In this document: positions 1-10,591 of the stretch, in pieces
How positions within the stretch are numbered: position 1 is the stretch's first letter
How the letters are laid out: every line of letters starts with the position of its first letter
Origin: Setaria digitata
Lineage: Eukaryota; Nematoda; Chromadorea; Rhabditida; Setariidae
Direction: 5' to 3'
DNA length: 64,000 bases
Assembly: GCA_003640385.1 (NCBI GenBank)
Contig: RCAB01000036.1
Span: 1-64,000, forward strand
Position numbers and translations under genes: made by a program
The notes under the pieces: model-generated
What the model was told of the DNA's origin: nothing
The model's database searches: none
What the model saw: the letters and a program-made list of their open reading frames with translations, nothing else

Positions 1-919
1 TTTTTTTTTTTTGATTTTCAAACGATAAACTGAATTCAACTGTTAAATTCGTTGTATGATAAATGATCCTGCCGAATTTGATTGTATTTTCATTGTTTTG
101 GATTCAATGTGTCCGAATTTTGTTTTTCATTGAACCTTATTATTTCTCTGGTACAGAAGCTATATTTCTTTGCTTACTTCACTATTTTTCGTTTGTTATC
201 ATTGGCATCCATGTAAAATAGTGTTTAAGACAAAAGTTGAGCCTCAAAAATTTTAAGTTTACAATTGGTTGTGTAAGGAAAAGAAATGGAGAATTACTGA
301 TCGAAATCGGACACAATTTCATTGCGGTGACATTCTTCTTTTCGGATTGTGTAAAATTTCAACGAAAAACAAAAAAAAAAAAAACTGATTTCGGGTGTTT
401 TTTTTTTGGAAAAAAAGAATCACCTGAATATGTGCCGAGCACTAGTTTATCCCCCGAAAAGTTTTTATTTTATTCCCGAAGACATTCCAGATTTAGATAA
501 AGCAAAAATCTTAATAAAATGAAGGAGTTTAAAAGGCGGTGATTACCATTTCGTTTTGATCATTCGTTCTTGAATTTTTCCGGTTAGAAATCGGTTTATC
601 AAAATTTTCTCTCCTAGATTCTTCAATATATTCTTTTTTCTTCCTATTTAGATCAAAAATGAGATTTCTTACCTGGAAATAGATTTCTCAAGCATTCTTC
701 CGATTCCCTTCGTTTTTTTCTTTACAAATCAATCATAATATTTCGTGGAACTATTTGTGGTTTTGGTAATTATCGAATGAATGTATTTGCCTTTTCTTCA
801 TGCATTCTCGATGGCGCCTCATTGATCATTATATTAATAATTAATAGCAGGGAAAAATATATTTCATCCGTATATGAACATTGGCATTGAGGATATTTGA
901 TAATTGGTAAGTGAAAAAA
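1..919. other. AT-rich flank, no gene supported
   Basis: This stretch opens with a poly-T run. It holds one 87-codon open frame (237-500, +) that is lysine- and phenylalanine-rich, rides on A/T homopolymers and has no family motif. I see no splice-bounded exon. It is probably intergenic sequence or the 5' flank of the ground-like gene that starts at 920. Confidence 0.5.
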
Positions 920-3288
920 ATGGAACATAGCAAGCGGATTGTGTTTATCATTTGTTCCGTTTGCTTCACCGGTTTCCATCAGGTAGGCTAATTTACTTTT
1001 ATTACTTATCACTATATTTTCAGAACTTATTTTGCAATTTTTTCTGGCGAAATATTTTTTAAGCGCATGAAATCGAATTTTTGTAAAGCATTAAATTAAA
1101 AGAAAGCCAAATAATATGTGGGACATGGTATACAGAATATATGAGGACGGCCAGCTGTAACTGTCAATACAGATTCTGATTGAGATTATGAAATATTAAT
1201 AGGCTATCAACTAATTAATTATATCAACATAATTTCGACATTTTTTTTGCATTCTTGTCTGAAAATTCTTTCACTTTAAATGAAGTCAATAAAGTGCAAA
1301 CATGTCGATAGAATATTAGTAAAGTTAGTAAAGTCTAGCTGAATGTGTGAAGATTCTTTTAGGCAGAGTACTACAATGCCTGCTTATTAATGAAAAGGTT
1401 ACTTGAGCACATAATATATTTGTGTCCTTTCATCCATGAGACAAGTCAAAAAGACATGTTTCAACGAGAATACTGATCATTATAACGTTTTTTTTTTAGA
1501 AATAAACTTTTACAGGTAACTTTACCACTGATCTACACATCGTCAACTCCCGTTCAAAATGCTCAGCGTTCCATAAAACTAGTACCAACAAATAAAACCC
1601 AGCATAATTCCCCTCGACGACTTCCACACAGTAGTAAACTGAACTATTTTCCTCGTCTGAAGATGGTATATTTTTAGTCTCATCCTCAAAAAAGAAAAAA
1701 CAGTTCAATGTTTAATGTGATAAAACTCAAAACATCAGTCAGTAGTGATTTATATCTCTGTGCACAGCATAATTCAATGTGGTCATGGCTACCATTATTG
1801 CTATTTCCAGTTCATGTTTAATGCTTCGTTAAAAGTATAAGTTTTAGGATGGGATAACTAGCAGTAACCCCACGTCAGCAGTGGATAAAAATTTTTTGCA
1901 AGGCACGTTCTAATCCTATTTTCTATGAACTAGCTTATTTTGCTATTGAGTTTTAGCTAGAAGAGTTAGATTGATTCTATATGAGCATAAAAGGATTATA
2001 TTCAGATGACGATGCAATTAATATCTTCATAGCTTGCCAATTTTTTATAAATTTAAAGATCGTTCCAAGCGTTTTTTTTTTCTTTCTAAGAAATCTTGTA
2101 TAGCTTAAGAAAGTATCCAATCACAGTCTCAGATCTAGCGCTGCAGTTATCTTGCAGTAAAGAAAACGAAGCCAAAAGGCGCTGTAAGGCCTTCTGTACC
2201 TTCTCTCAATGATTCTAAATGCAACGATCCCACGATGCGCGAAGTGATCATCCAGGTTAGTTTTGTTTCAGATTACACTAATTTCCACTCAAAAGATGCC
2301 ATATGCGGAATGCATTCATCGCAGCAAGTTGAGTGATGACATTCTATTGAGACAAAATTAGTGTCAGCATTTTGTTAATTTCAGAAGCTTGTAATATATA
2401 TGAAGAAAACAATTTAAGATATTAATAAATATAAACTAGAAATATGATCCATACTATCGATGTGAAAAGTTGTAGAAACTTTTTTTTACTTTTGTTTTTC
2501 AAATAGCAATACTGAAATAATAAAAACTTTGACCGGGGATAACGGGATCTTAATTTTTAATACAACAGCCTAATTTTCCTATATATCGAATCTTTTGTTA
2601 TGTTCTTAAATCCAGAGAAAAACAATATTAGATTTTCAGAAAAATTAAAGTTTTTTTAATTTTGTTGCTGCGTACTTTAACTGATGACTGTTGCAATAAC
2701 TTCTAACAAACTTTTTCATCCTACAAATTTGATCCTTTATGAAAATTAAAAAAAAAAAAAAAAAACTTTAATTAGGGGCATCTTGTAACTTCGCTGATTC
2801 CAAAACTTTCAGTTTTTTTTTTTTTTTTTCACGTTGCTTTGTTGACGACAGTAGAAAGTATAAAGTTGCTCTTACGCCATATTGTGCTAAATGTCCAGTC
2901 AAAGTTTATAAGGTACTGTATTTTAAAATGAAACGACCGATGAACTTGCAAGTTGAAGTCCAATGAAAGAACTGTTCATAAGATAATGTTGAACGCATGA
3001 AGACTTAACAGCAATCAATCAGTTGGATAAAATGAAGCAGTCGGCTGACTTGATTCTCGTTCACTATCATTCATCTTCTACTTAACAACGCAGTTATTCC
3101 AGAACATCGATCCAAGTCCTTCAGTAGCGAAAAGGCAGATTCAGCTAGCAGTGCATGACAAATTCGGTGGTGTTATTGATGCAATTTGTTCCAGCAGTTC
3201 ATTCAGCTATTTGATAAATACGGACATGTACTGTGAAATCCGAAAGAGTAATACAACCTGCTTGGTCTTCCGACAAGCTAGTCAATAA
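920..3288 (+). CDS. Ground-like (GRL) secreted protein
   Basis: Likely a secreted, Cys-containing protein of the nematode ground-like family, which is related to hedgehog-like GRD/GRL proteins and made by epidermal and neural support cells. Exon 1 (920-982) encodes a 21-residue signal peptide, MEHSKRIVFIICSVCFTGFH. Exon 2 (1516-1665) is a basic linker that stays in phase 0. Exon 3 (about 2158-2255, or from 2147) carries SKCNDPTMREVIIQ, the first Cys of the domain. The last exon (3103-3288) carries VAKRQIQLAVHDKFGG, then DAICSSSSFSYL, MYCEIRKS and TTCLVFRQ before TAA. Spacing of the four Cys and the final CxxF fit the ground-like domain. The 3-to-4 junction is in phase. The 2-to-3 junction is not resolved: the phases differ, so an extra small exon (perhaps 1811-1834) or another donor (near 1630) is needed. 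About 165 residues in all. Minus-strand open frames here are shadows. Confidence 0.72.
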
Positions 3289-3374
3289 CTGCAATATCAC
3301 TTCTAGTATGAATTTCATACTGATTTGATCTTGCATTTTAGATTTTCCACTTTCTAATAAAAACTGATCAAATC

Positions 3375-4284
3375 TCACAAGGATCTGTTTAACGAGAGAG
3401 GTGAATATATCACTTTTGTCGATAAATATGACCACTGTGGGAAGTGGAAAAATGAAATCTTTGTAATGAAGACAAAGTCATTAAAATTGAGATAAGTGTT
3501 TGTGGTTTTATAAAACGTTTGCAAGAAACAATTAAAACAATTGCTTGAAGGTAATTCTATCCTTGGCGCCATGATAGCCATCTCAATTGTGGATATCTTC
3601 TTGGGAGTACTTTTATCTGTTGAAGTAGTAAGAAGGCTCCAGAAAGCAGAAAAGAACAGTGATGAAAGAATATTAAGATATATATTGAGAATATTATGAC
3701 TGAAAATTGCATTCAAACTTCTTTCGAAAATCATTTCTGCCGGGAGATATTATAGGACCTAAATCCGTACTAACATTTTTTCTAGTTGAATTCTCAATGA
3801 AGCAGTGATGAAAGGTACCCTGAACACTGTATCAAAACTCATCCAGTTGCTTATCATAATTCTATGTTCCTGGAAGCAATTTCCAGGTTCTTGAAAAATA
3901 ATGCTTTCCGTACATAAAAGGATTATCGAAAATACTATCGAAATATTAGACAAAAACCTAAATTTAATGAATAGTTGTGAAAAATTTGTCAATAAAGAAA
4001 TAATTATTAATTATTAAATTAAACTCATGCTACTGCAATGGAAAAATCAAGGCTTTGTCAAGCAAAAAAAGTGATTACTGGATACCCAACTCCGATAGCA
4101 ATTTCTTCCGGGCTTGCTCTGTTGTAGAGTGGTAGTCAAAATATGTCTTTGTAATATCTTTGTAATTCTTGTTATTTCGTACCTTCTATGGATAAATGAA
4201 TGATTTATCATATTTGCTCCAGCGGAGATGGTAAATCTAACGAGACTCTGTATTTGTTCTGGAAAATATTGTGCCATGCATTTC
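3375..4284 (-). CDS. Unidentified possible exons, minus strand
   Basis: Two putative exons join in phase 2. The first, 4183-4284, reads AQYFPEQIQSLVRFTISAGA and ends at a good donor. The second, 3819-3957, reads FLSNISIVFSIILLC and is hydrophobic. A 119-codon open frame follows at 3375-3734, again with a hydrophobic part (NILSSLFFSAFWSLL). Together they could be parts of a membrane protein or a decayed chemoreceptor. No family motif is recognised, the connection to the 119-codon frame is not in phase, and a chance explanation cannot be excluded. Confidence 0.2.
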
Positions 4285-4753
4285 CTGATCGTCGGTTTGT
4301 GTATTTAAGGAATATGTTATTGGAAAAAACTGATCCAACTTTGCGGATAAGCAGAAGTGCAATTTAGGAACAAAAAAAAGCAATTGCAGAGAGGTGATCA
4401 GAAAATTGTTCTCTTTGTAATTAGACAGAAAATGTGGAATTTATGAATTAAAGAACGATGTTTCATATCATTCAGAAATAATTGGTATATGTGTAGGCGA
4501 AGAGATGTCCATGAAGTTTAATCACAGGTCGAAAGTTGTTCGATTTCCAACTACTAAAAATTATTTGAGTTTAGAATAAACGTACAATATCTTAAACTAA
4601 TTGTAGTTTTTCACTGGTTATTTGACGATATCTTAAGCAAAAGATTCTTATACTATTTTAAAATTATTCTGCAAAGGTAACCTTCGTTTGTTTTGTGGGT
4701 TCTAGTACTGGATCGTCGTTTTTTCTTGCCACCAGGTCTACGATCACTAGCTA

Positions 4754-4962
4754 TAAGTTTTCACTTAGACTTATTCAGTTATTGAAATTCCCAGAAAATC
4801 CACGTTATAAGATGAATTTAAAATTAGTTTCAAATCTGAGACTAGATGTTCTAATTNGTAAGTTTTCACTTAGACTTATTCAGTTATTGAAATTCCCAGA
4901 AAATCCACCGTTATAAGATGAATTTAAAATTAGTTTCAAATCTGAGACTAGATGTTCTAATT
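4754..4962. repeat. 103-bp direct duplication across single N (4857)
   Basis: The segment 4754-4856 recurs at 4859-4962 with one inserted base, and a lone N lies between the copies. This looks like two overlapping contig ends joined without merging, not a biological tandem repeat. Confidence 0.85.
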
Positions 4963-5878
4963 GAGTTTTAGCTAATTTTTTCGGTAAGACATTGATCACA
5001 ATGAGATATAGATCTAGGATTGTTCAGAAGTGAGGCAAACATTTTTCAATTTGTCATTTGTAGATCTGGAGAAGCCTCCCTTATTTCATCTACCTTGCCT
5101 AAAATTTTTTGCTTGCAGAATTTATCTAACTTAAGTTAGAACGATTTCAGGTAATATTCTGTTGGCTACGAAATTCCAGAACTGCCTTCATACAACAATT
5201 AAAAAAAAAGGCGGATCAATGGATCCTTCTCCAGCTCTCTTGGAAAAAAAAATTTAGGAAACATGCGAAGCATAACAAACACATGCATTGTGCGGTTTTT
5301 GATTAAAGATTTTGCCACATCACTAAATTCAATTCAAAATCAGAAAGGACAAGAGAAAAGTTTGAACTTGAACTGAACTGAAAAGGATCGTTTGGTTATT
5401 GTGATAGAAGGAAAATAATGTTTGTCTGATTGCATGGCTTTCCAAACTTCAAACGGGAAGGATTCTTGATTTTATTTGCCTATTTTAATAATTACTTTTT
5501 GTTCCTTGTGCTGCTGTTTCATTTTCTTTCGACACTAAAAAATCACTGCCACGAGCCGTGTTCAGGTCTGTTTCCAAATGTTGCTTAAGGGAAGAAAGAG
5601 TATCTTTCCCATTCCTTAAAGAAGAAGAGAAAATGTCATTTTAATTCGTTTCTTTTAAATTTCTTTCGCTAAAAGAACACTTTATATTGCCATTTATGGC
5701 CTGAATCATTTTTGCCACATACTACTGAGAATTAAAATCACCTTAATTTGCTTGTTACTTCATGCAAAAGAATAATTGTCTGTATTAATTTTTTCATGCT
5801 TATTTAAAAATGACTTAGGAACAATGAAGCAAGTGAGCAAGAAAGTTCCGAACGAATTTTCTTAAGGGATCTCCTTTT

Positions 5879-6757
5879 TTACTTTTTTGCTTTATCCGCA
5901 ATCGCTTTAGTCGTAACGCTGATAGCATTTATTCTGAAGTAATTGTTGCTATCTGGAATGCCGCAACGTGGATAACGACGCTCAATGTGCTCTCGAATCA
6001 CACAGCATCGGTGATTGCGCGGTGAGTTCAACGTATTCTCGATCACACTAATCATCTGAATTTTAGCGCATCACTCGTTAAGTTTAAAATAATTGATATG
6101 CTTTGGAGTATCCATTAAGACCTTTGGTAACTGCAAATTTAACAGACTTATTTCTCCAGTTATTGACGGAAATTAAGTTTTTGCATCCGATATTCTAAGC
6201 CACTATTAGGTAGAATGATCTATTCCAGTGAACTTCTGCAGATTATCTATCAGTGATAGAATGAATAATCAGACGTTGCTAATGACTTTGCAGGTGACCG
6301 AAGTAACCGGTGATTTCAGTGGAGTAGGAAAGGATGCATGCTCCAGGAGGATGGGAATATTGCAAAGTGGTTCACAAATGATTGTTGAAGAAGCCATTTA
6401 CACTTTTGGTCAAACCGATGCATTTATCTCGAATAATTTCGCGATCCTTTGGCGAGAGGAATGGCGTACGGACGCAGGAGAAAAGCATTTCAGCGTCACC
6501 ATCTGTTCGGACCATTTTCTTCAACCAACGAATCAATCGCTGACTTAGCTCAAGCTCAGATGACACGTCGACATCACATCTGCATTATGAGGCACAACAA
6601 AATCACATTGAATTATAATTTTAAAAAATTCAAACGTTTTTTCGTCAGTTTCTTTTCAAAATAAGCAAAAAATTTTTCCATTCTGATTATCTGATCTAGT
6701 CAAGTAGTAAAACTGAGAAATATAATTGTTAATAAACCCTTGCGATATAATAGCACT

Positions 6758-6796
<39 letters not shown>

Positions 6797-7876
6797 CGGA
6801 CCAAAAAGAGTACTTTCCTTTCCAGTGAGGATGATTTTTTTCTAAGTTCAGCCACCGGACCTGCTGTAAAGCATCACCAGGACAGCTGCCGGAAGAATGT
6901 AGAAGAAAGTAGACGTAGCCACTTCTTTGATGTTCTCAACAGCAGAATTCACAAGCGCTGATGCTTCATTAACATGCAGAAACATACTCCAGTCGGATGA
7001 TACCAAATTTAGGGCTAATAAAAGATTCGAAGGTGGCCCATTTTCCACTTTTTCGATTACATGCTGAACAAGGGACTTTTTGTTTAATTAAAACTTTCAA
7101 AATTAAAATTAAAGGTTGATTTTTCAACTGAAAAGAATCTTTGGCACACGTAAAATCTAGGCTTAGCTAGTTGCGTCATGAAATTTCAACAGAATTTCAC
7201 GTTTGACAAAATGCTCACTAATTAGATAGTCAATAATCCAGTTGATCAGAGTAATGTATTCCAAATAGGTTATCGTTGTTTTTTTTTTTAATTTTTCCGT
7301 AAGCTAGAAAGAAAATTCGACGAACCTCTACTATTAGAGAAGTAAATTGATGCATGCGAAAAATGCGTGCAAGTTGCAACAAATCCGTTAGGATATTATC
7401 ACCTAAACGTAAATTACGTTGATCTACACCAGCAACGAAATCAGTGAGCGTGCGTACTGCTCCAATATTATAGCAGGACAAGTCAATCATCGGCGGTACG
7501 TTTCCACGTTTCATCAGCTAGAAATAAGAATTAATTTAAAGCAATTAAGAGGTAATACTCCTTATTGTTTGAGATAAGGTTTCACATGCCTCTCGTCAAG
7601 TTCAATGGATGAATCTGAGTTTTATATTTATCCTAACAAAACTTCTGAAAATGCTCCAGGTTGCAGAAGGCGAGAATACGCCACAGGAAGATAAAGGAGT
7701 CTGAGCAATGAATAACTGTTATTGGAGGAAAAATATCGAAAACACGGAATTACCACGGAGATCTTTTCGGAGTGTTTTGCGAAATTCGCTACTTTAATTA
7801 GATAATTACGACGTCTTGTGCGCAAAACAATGGTATCCGAGGATTTGAGTGGATGACACACTACTCGCTCTGTCAT
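5879..7876 (-). CDS. BTB-BACK domain protein without kelch repeats
   Basis: Likely a CUL3-type adaptor: the BTB fold dimerises and binds the cullin, and BACK follows. Exons, 5' to 3': 7754-7876, 7326-7517, 6861-7063, 6402-6579, 5879-6055. All junctions keep phase, giving about 290 residues. BTB signs are SSDTIVLRTRRRNYLIK, NFAKHSEKIS in place of the usual H-K-x-VLA segment, then IDLSCYNIGAVRTLTDFV and LLQLARIFRMHQF. BACK signs are SALVNSAVENIKEVA, LYSRCDVDVSSELELSQRLI and FLSPKDREII. The tail CCVIREHIERRYPRC is unusual, and no kelch repeats follow. The start was chosen because a 3' splice site (AG at 7881-7882) lies five bases upstream of the ATG with no matching upstream exon, suggesting trans-splicing. 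Other 5' exons, such as one reading MEAVVISNKVLESI near 8020-8077, do not join in phase. The last donor (AGT/GTAAAT) is only fair. Confidence 0.68.
6761..6794. repeat. (GA)17 microsatellite
   Basis: A pure GA dinucleotide run lies in the BTB-BACK intron between the exons at 6402-6579 and 6861-7063. On the transcribed strand it is (TC)n. Confidence 0.95.
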
Positions 7877-7880
7877 ATCA

Positions 7881-7882
7881 CT
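7881..7882 (-). promoter_or_regulatory. Putative spliced-leader acceptor, BTB gene
   Basis: An AG preceded by ATATTGC lies just 5' of the chosen ATG and has no matching in-phase upstream exon. This is the expected arrangement for a nematode SL trans-splice site. The assignment is inference. Confidence 0.4.
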
Positions 7883-8713
7883 GCAATATGCTTCGTTTCA
7901 CAACATCCTACCGATTGACTCGTGAAACTTTCACTGGAAGAACAAAGACACACTTGTTTGCATGAGACTTCTACTGAATCATTTTCTGTGATAAAGCAGC
8001 CAATGAATGTTAACTACCTTTGAGTTGTTGAAAGAAATAGATTCAAGAACTTTATTGGAGATAACCACAGCTTCCATTTTCTTTTAACGAGAATTTAGTG
8101 GTAAGACGAACTCAGTAAGCGCCACCTGCGTCTCGGAACGGATATCAGATTCGTCACCTTGCATGTTGCGGTCACTACTGATCTTCGAGATAAGAATGTT
8201 TCTTTCTGGAAAATGCATCATATTTAATCATCTTGAATTATGCAAAATAACGATCACTCGCACCTTAAGTAATCGAAATTACTACTCTTCACATAAATAC
8301 TCGTCCATTTTACATTTCATCAACTAAATTAATAATTTCCAGTGGTTCATTATATGCATTTGATCACATTGCTGAGCAGCATATGAACACAATGACAACT
8401 ATTCAGGGTAGTTAAATACACATATTAAAATGTCTGAATAAATTCAAATTTTTTAAAAAAATGGAAATAATTTCACTTACATTTTCAAATTTTCTGCTAC
8501 TTAAACCTTTCCTTATTAAATGACTGGATTTAATTCATTAATAAATCTGCGCATGCGCAAAGACTGGTTAGTTTTTGCCTGTGCTGTCGATACGTTACTT
8601 TCTCTGAGTTGTTCAGACTTTTAGGCTTTTCAGATGCTAAGTTTTTCAGTCACTATAAAACGTCTGCGAAACTATGGGTTTGTTTGAGAGTAAATCGACT
8701 TCAGTGAAGAACC

Positions 8714-9034
8714 ATGTTCAACAAAAAGGTAAAAGAAATCAGTGGCTTCTTAACCAACTTTAATTCAAAGGCTATTTATCAAGACATTTTAGCAAAGGAA
8801 AGAAAAAGTGAGCGAAGCCAACTGAAAGCGCTGAATATGGATGTCAAGCAAACAGGTAATCAGTCTCTGTCACACTCAGTGCGTGATTTGGAGAAGAAGC
8901 AAACTATCTCCTGGATTACTAGTCAAGAATTAAAACGCAGCAGAGATTTAATGAAAATTTCGAAAGCGAAGTTAGATATCAAAAAGAACGAACTATCACA
9001 GTGCGAGAAACATGAAAGTATTGTTGCTTTTTGA
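8714..9034 (+). CDS. Unidentified basic, coiled-coil-like ORF
   Basis: An uninterrupted 106-codon frame begins with ATG shortly after CTTCAG, a possible trans-splice acceptor. The product is charged and probably helical (AKERKSERSQLKAL, SQELKRSRDLMKISKAKLDI), with no known domain. It may be a first exon. A strong donor, AAG/GTAAAAG, lies right after the fifth codon and another, GAAA/GTATTG, near the 3' end. Either could lead into the membrane-segment ORF at 9316, each in a different frame. Length and composition argue for real coding, but I cannot name it. Confidence 0.38.
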   Translation: MFNKKVKEISGFLTNFNSKAIYQDILAKERKSERSQLKALNMDVKQTGNQSLSHSVRDLEKKQTISWITSQELKRSRDLMKISKAKLDIKKNELSQCEKHESIVAF

Positions 9035-9315
9035 AATACTTCAAAGGAGAATATAAAAGTGAGCAAGAAATAAATTGGAAATAGAGAAATCTGCGTATTG
9101 AAATTTCTTATATTCTAAATTCTCTATATGTGATAGGTTATATTGCAAGTCATTTCACTTCTCGTATTCTTGAGGAAAATATTAAAAAAATGATTTTTCT
9201 TTTTTTGTTTTTAAATAAAAAAACTCCTTAAAGTCCTTGGTCTTTTTAACTAGAGAGTTCGTATATTCGTTTATCGAGATGCGATGGATGAAAATATTTC
9301 TTATTAGCCTTGCAG

Positions 9316-9672
9316 AATCAGCAAGTATGCGACGTCAACGAGACAAATCGCTCAAGAAAGAACTTTCACGAAGGTTTTGCACAATTCATTCTGTCATTAT
9401 TGTTGTTATCATTAGTGATAATATCAGTAATATCACTGTTCATCTCCATGTTTGGTCATTTCTCCTTCTTAAAGCATACTTTTCATAGATTAGAAAACAG
9501 CAATCAGCGTGAAGTACCAACTTCTTTGAAACGACCATCTATGGTGAAGAGCTTACGTGTTGAAACATCAAAACGAAAGGAACCAGTGATTCAGAATCGC
9601 AGCGTAAGAAAAGATAATGACGAAAAATTGGACAGAACACAAGAACAGCGTACAGAAGAAACACGGAGTTAA
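9316..9672 (+). CDS. Exon with one transmembrane segment
   Basis: Following a CCTTGCAG acceptor, the frame encodes a polar start (CDVNETNRSRK), a long hydrophobic helix (FILSLLLLSLVIISVISLFI) and a basic, polar tail to a stop at 9670-9672. It has no early ATG, so it must be joined to an upstream exon, most simply the start of the ORF at 8714 through AAG/GTAAAAG in phase 0. A second frame (ASMRRQRDKSLKKEL) is also open for about 55 codons and would be reached from the other donor. Alternatively its end (CGGA/GTTAAA) could splice in phase 1 to the exon at 10.58 kb. Single-pass membrane protein, function unknown. Confidence 0.35.
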   Translation, partial: NQQVCDVNETNRSRKNFHEGFAQFILSLLLLSLVIISVISLFISMFGHFSFLKHTFHRLENSNQREVPTSLKRPSMVKSLRVETSKRKEPVIQNRSVRKDNDEKLDRTQEQRTEETRS

Positions 9673-10591
9673 ATACTCTGTTCAATCGTCTATTTCATCG
9701 TTTTCTCGACTTGTGATTTTCAGAAGCAAATTTATGAAGAAATTAGAGTTCGTGAAATTTACAAATTAAAAAATAACTGAAGTTTCTAATGGTGAACATA
9801 TAGTTGTGAAGCAAATAAATGCCTCTTAACTGAAATTGTTGGTTTTTTGTTATCCTTCAAATGACGAAAGGATTATAAGCACCAGAGAGTGCTTTGGCGA
9901 AGAAATTTGTACAATTATTCGGTACAAAAAAGAAAATTAACTTTTGCTGAATATGAGATAGAATGAATTTGTTTGAAATTCCTTTTAAAGCTTTCTGCTA
10001 GTCAAATAAATGTGTCAAGTAAAAGCCCTAATTATTAGGATATTAAATAAGTGATTAACAATTTTTCTCTCATAAGACAAAACTTCTTGTCGCTAAAAAG
10101 CTTCGATAATTTGGAGAAGTAAATTCCCAAAATTGGAATGGAAATATATATCAAGTAGGATTAGAAACATAAGCAGACCCTAAGATCAGCTCAATCTACC
10201 TAGTCTAGCTCTCAATGAATAATGGTGATATTAACCGAAAAGTTCAGATATTGATTGTTCCAAACTTCGAAGTCAGAAGAAATGATATAAGCATAATGAT
10301 TACACGAAGTAGAACAAAAATTCCTGCTTAATAAAATGCAGTAAGCTATTTTCAACAATCACATCCATTGGAGATCTAAGAATTAATGCAGATTTGTCTA
10401 AAAATCATAAAATTAAGCTATAGTAGCATGTTAAATTACATTTTGTTCAGTTCATTCCTAGACCTTTTGCCTGATCGGTCAGTTATATTATTCTTCGTTA
10501 GGTTTTTCGACTATGATTTTGCAGTGAAGTGAGAATAGTCTGAATTTAAGAAATTAGTAGATTTTTGGTTTTAGCAGGTTATTATAGTAAT
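9673..10591. other. AT-rich spacer
   Basis: I see no exon bounded by good splice sites. The distance and shared orientation would allow the genes on either side to be a nematode operon pair, but nothing here proves it. Confidence 0.4.

Larger units (their letters stand above)
3289..5878. other. Stretch between GRL and BTB genes
   Basis: No recognised gene. It contains weak minus-strand exon candidates (3.4-4.3 kb, listed separately) and a single-N joint with a repeated 103-bp segment (4754-4962). It also has a plus-strand hydrophobic open frame at 5821-5943 that overlaps the BTB gene's last exon antisense and is probably its shadow. Confidence 0.4.

Noticed and set aside
237..500. 87-codon ORF near the left edge
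   Set aside because: It is carried by A/T runs, has no motif and has no splice or trans-splice context.
1496..1708. Minus-strand ORF of 70 codons
   Set aside because: Opposite to exon 2 of the ground-like gene (1516-1665), which joins exon 1 in phase 0; the minus frame has no partner exons.
3199..3435. Minus-strand ORF (78 codons) that first looked like a HEAT-type helical protein
   Set aside because: It is the antisense shadow of the ground-like domain exon (3103-3288, +), which has the family's Cys pattern and splice sites.
5821..5943. Plus-strand hydrophobic frame ending in a stop, like a tail anchor
   Set aside because: It lies antisense over the 3' end of the BTB-BACK gene, whose frame joins in phase. 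The acceptor for the plus frame is weak and no upstream exon fits.
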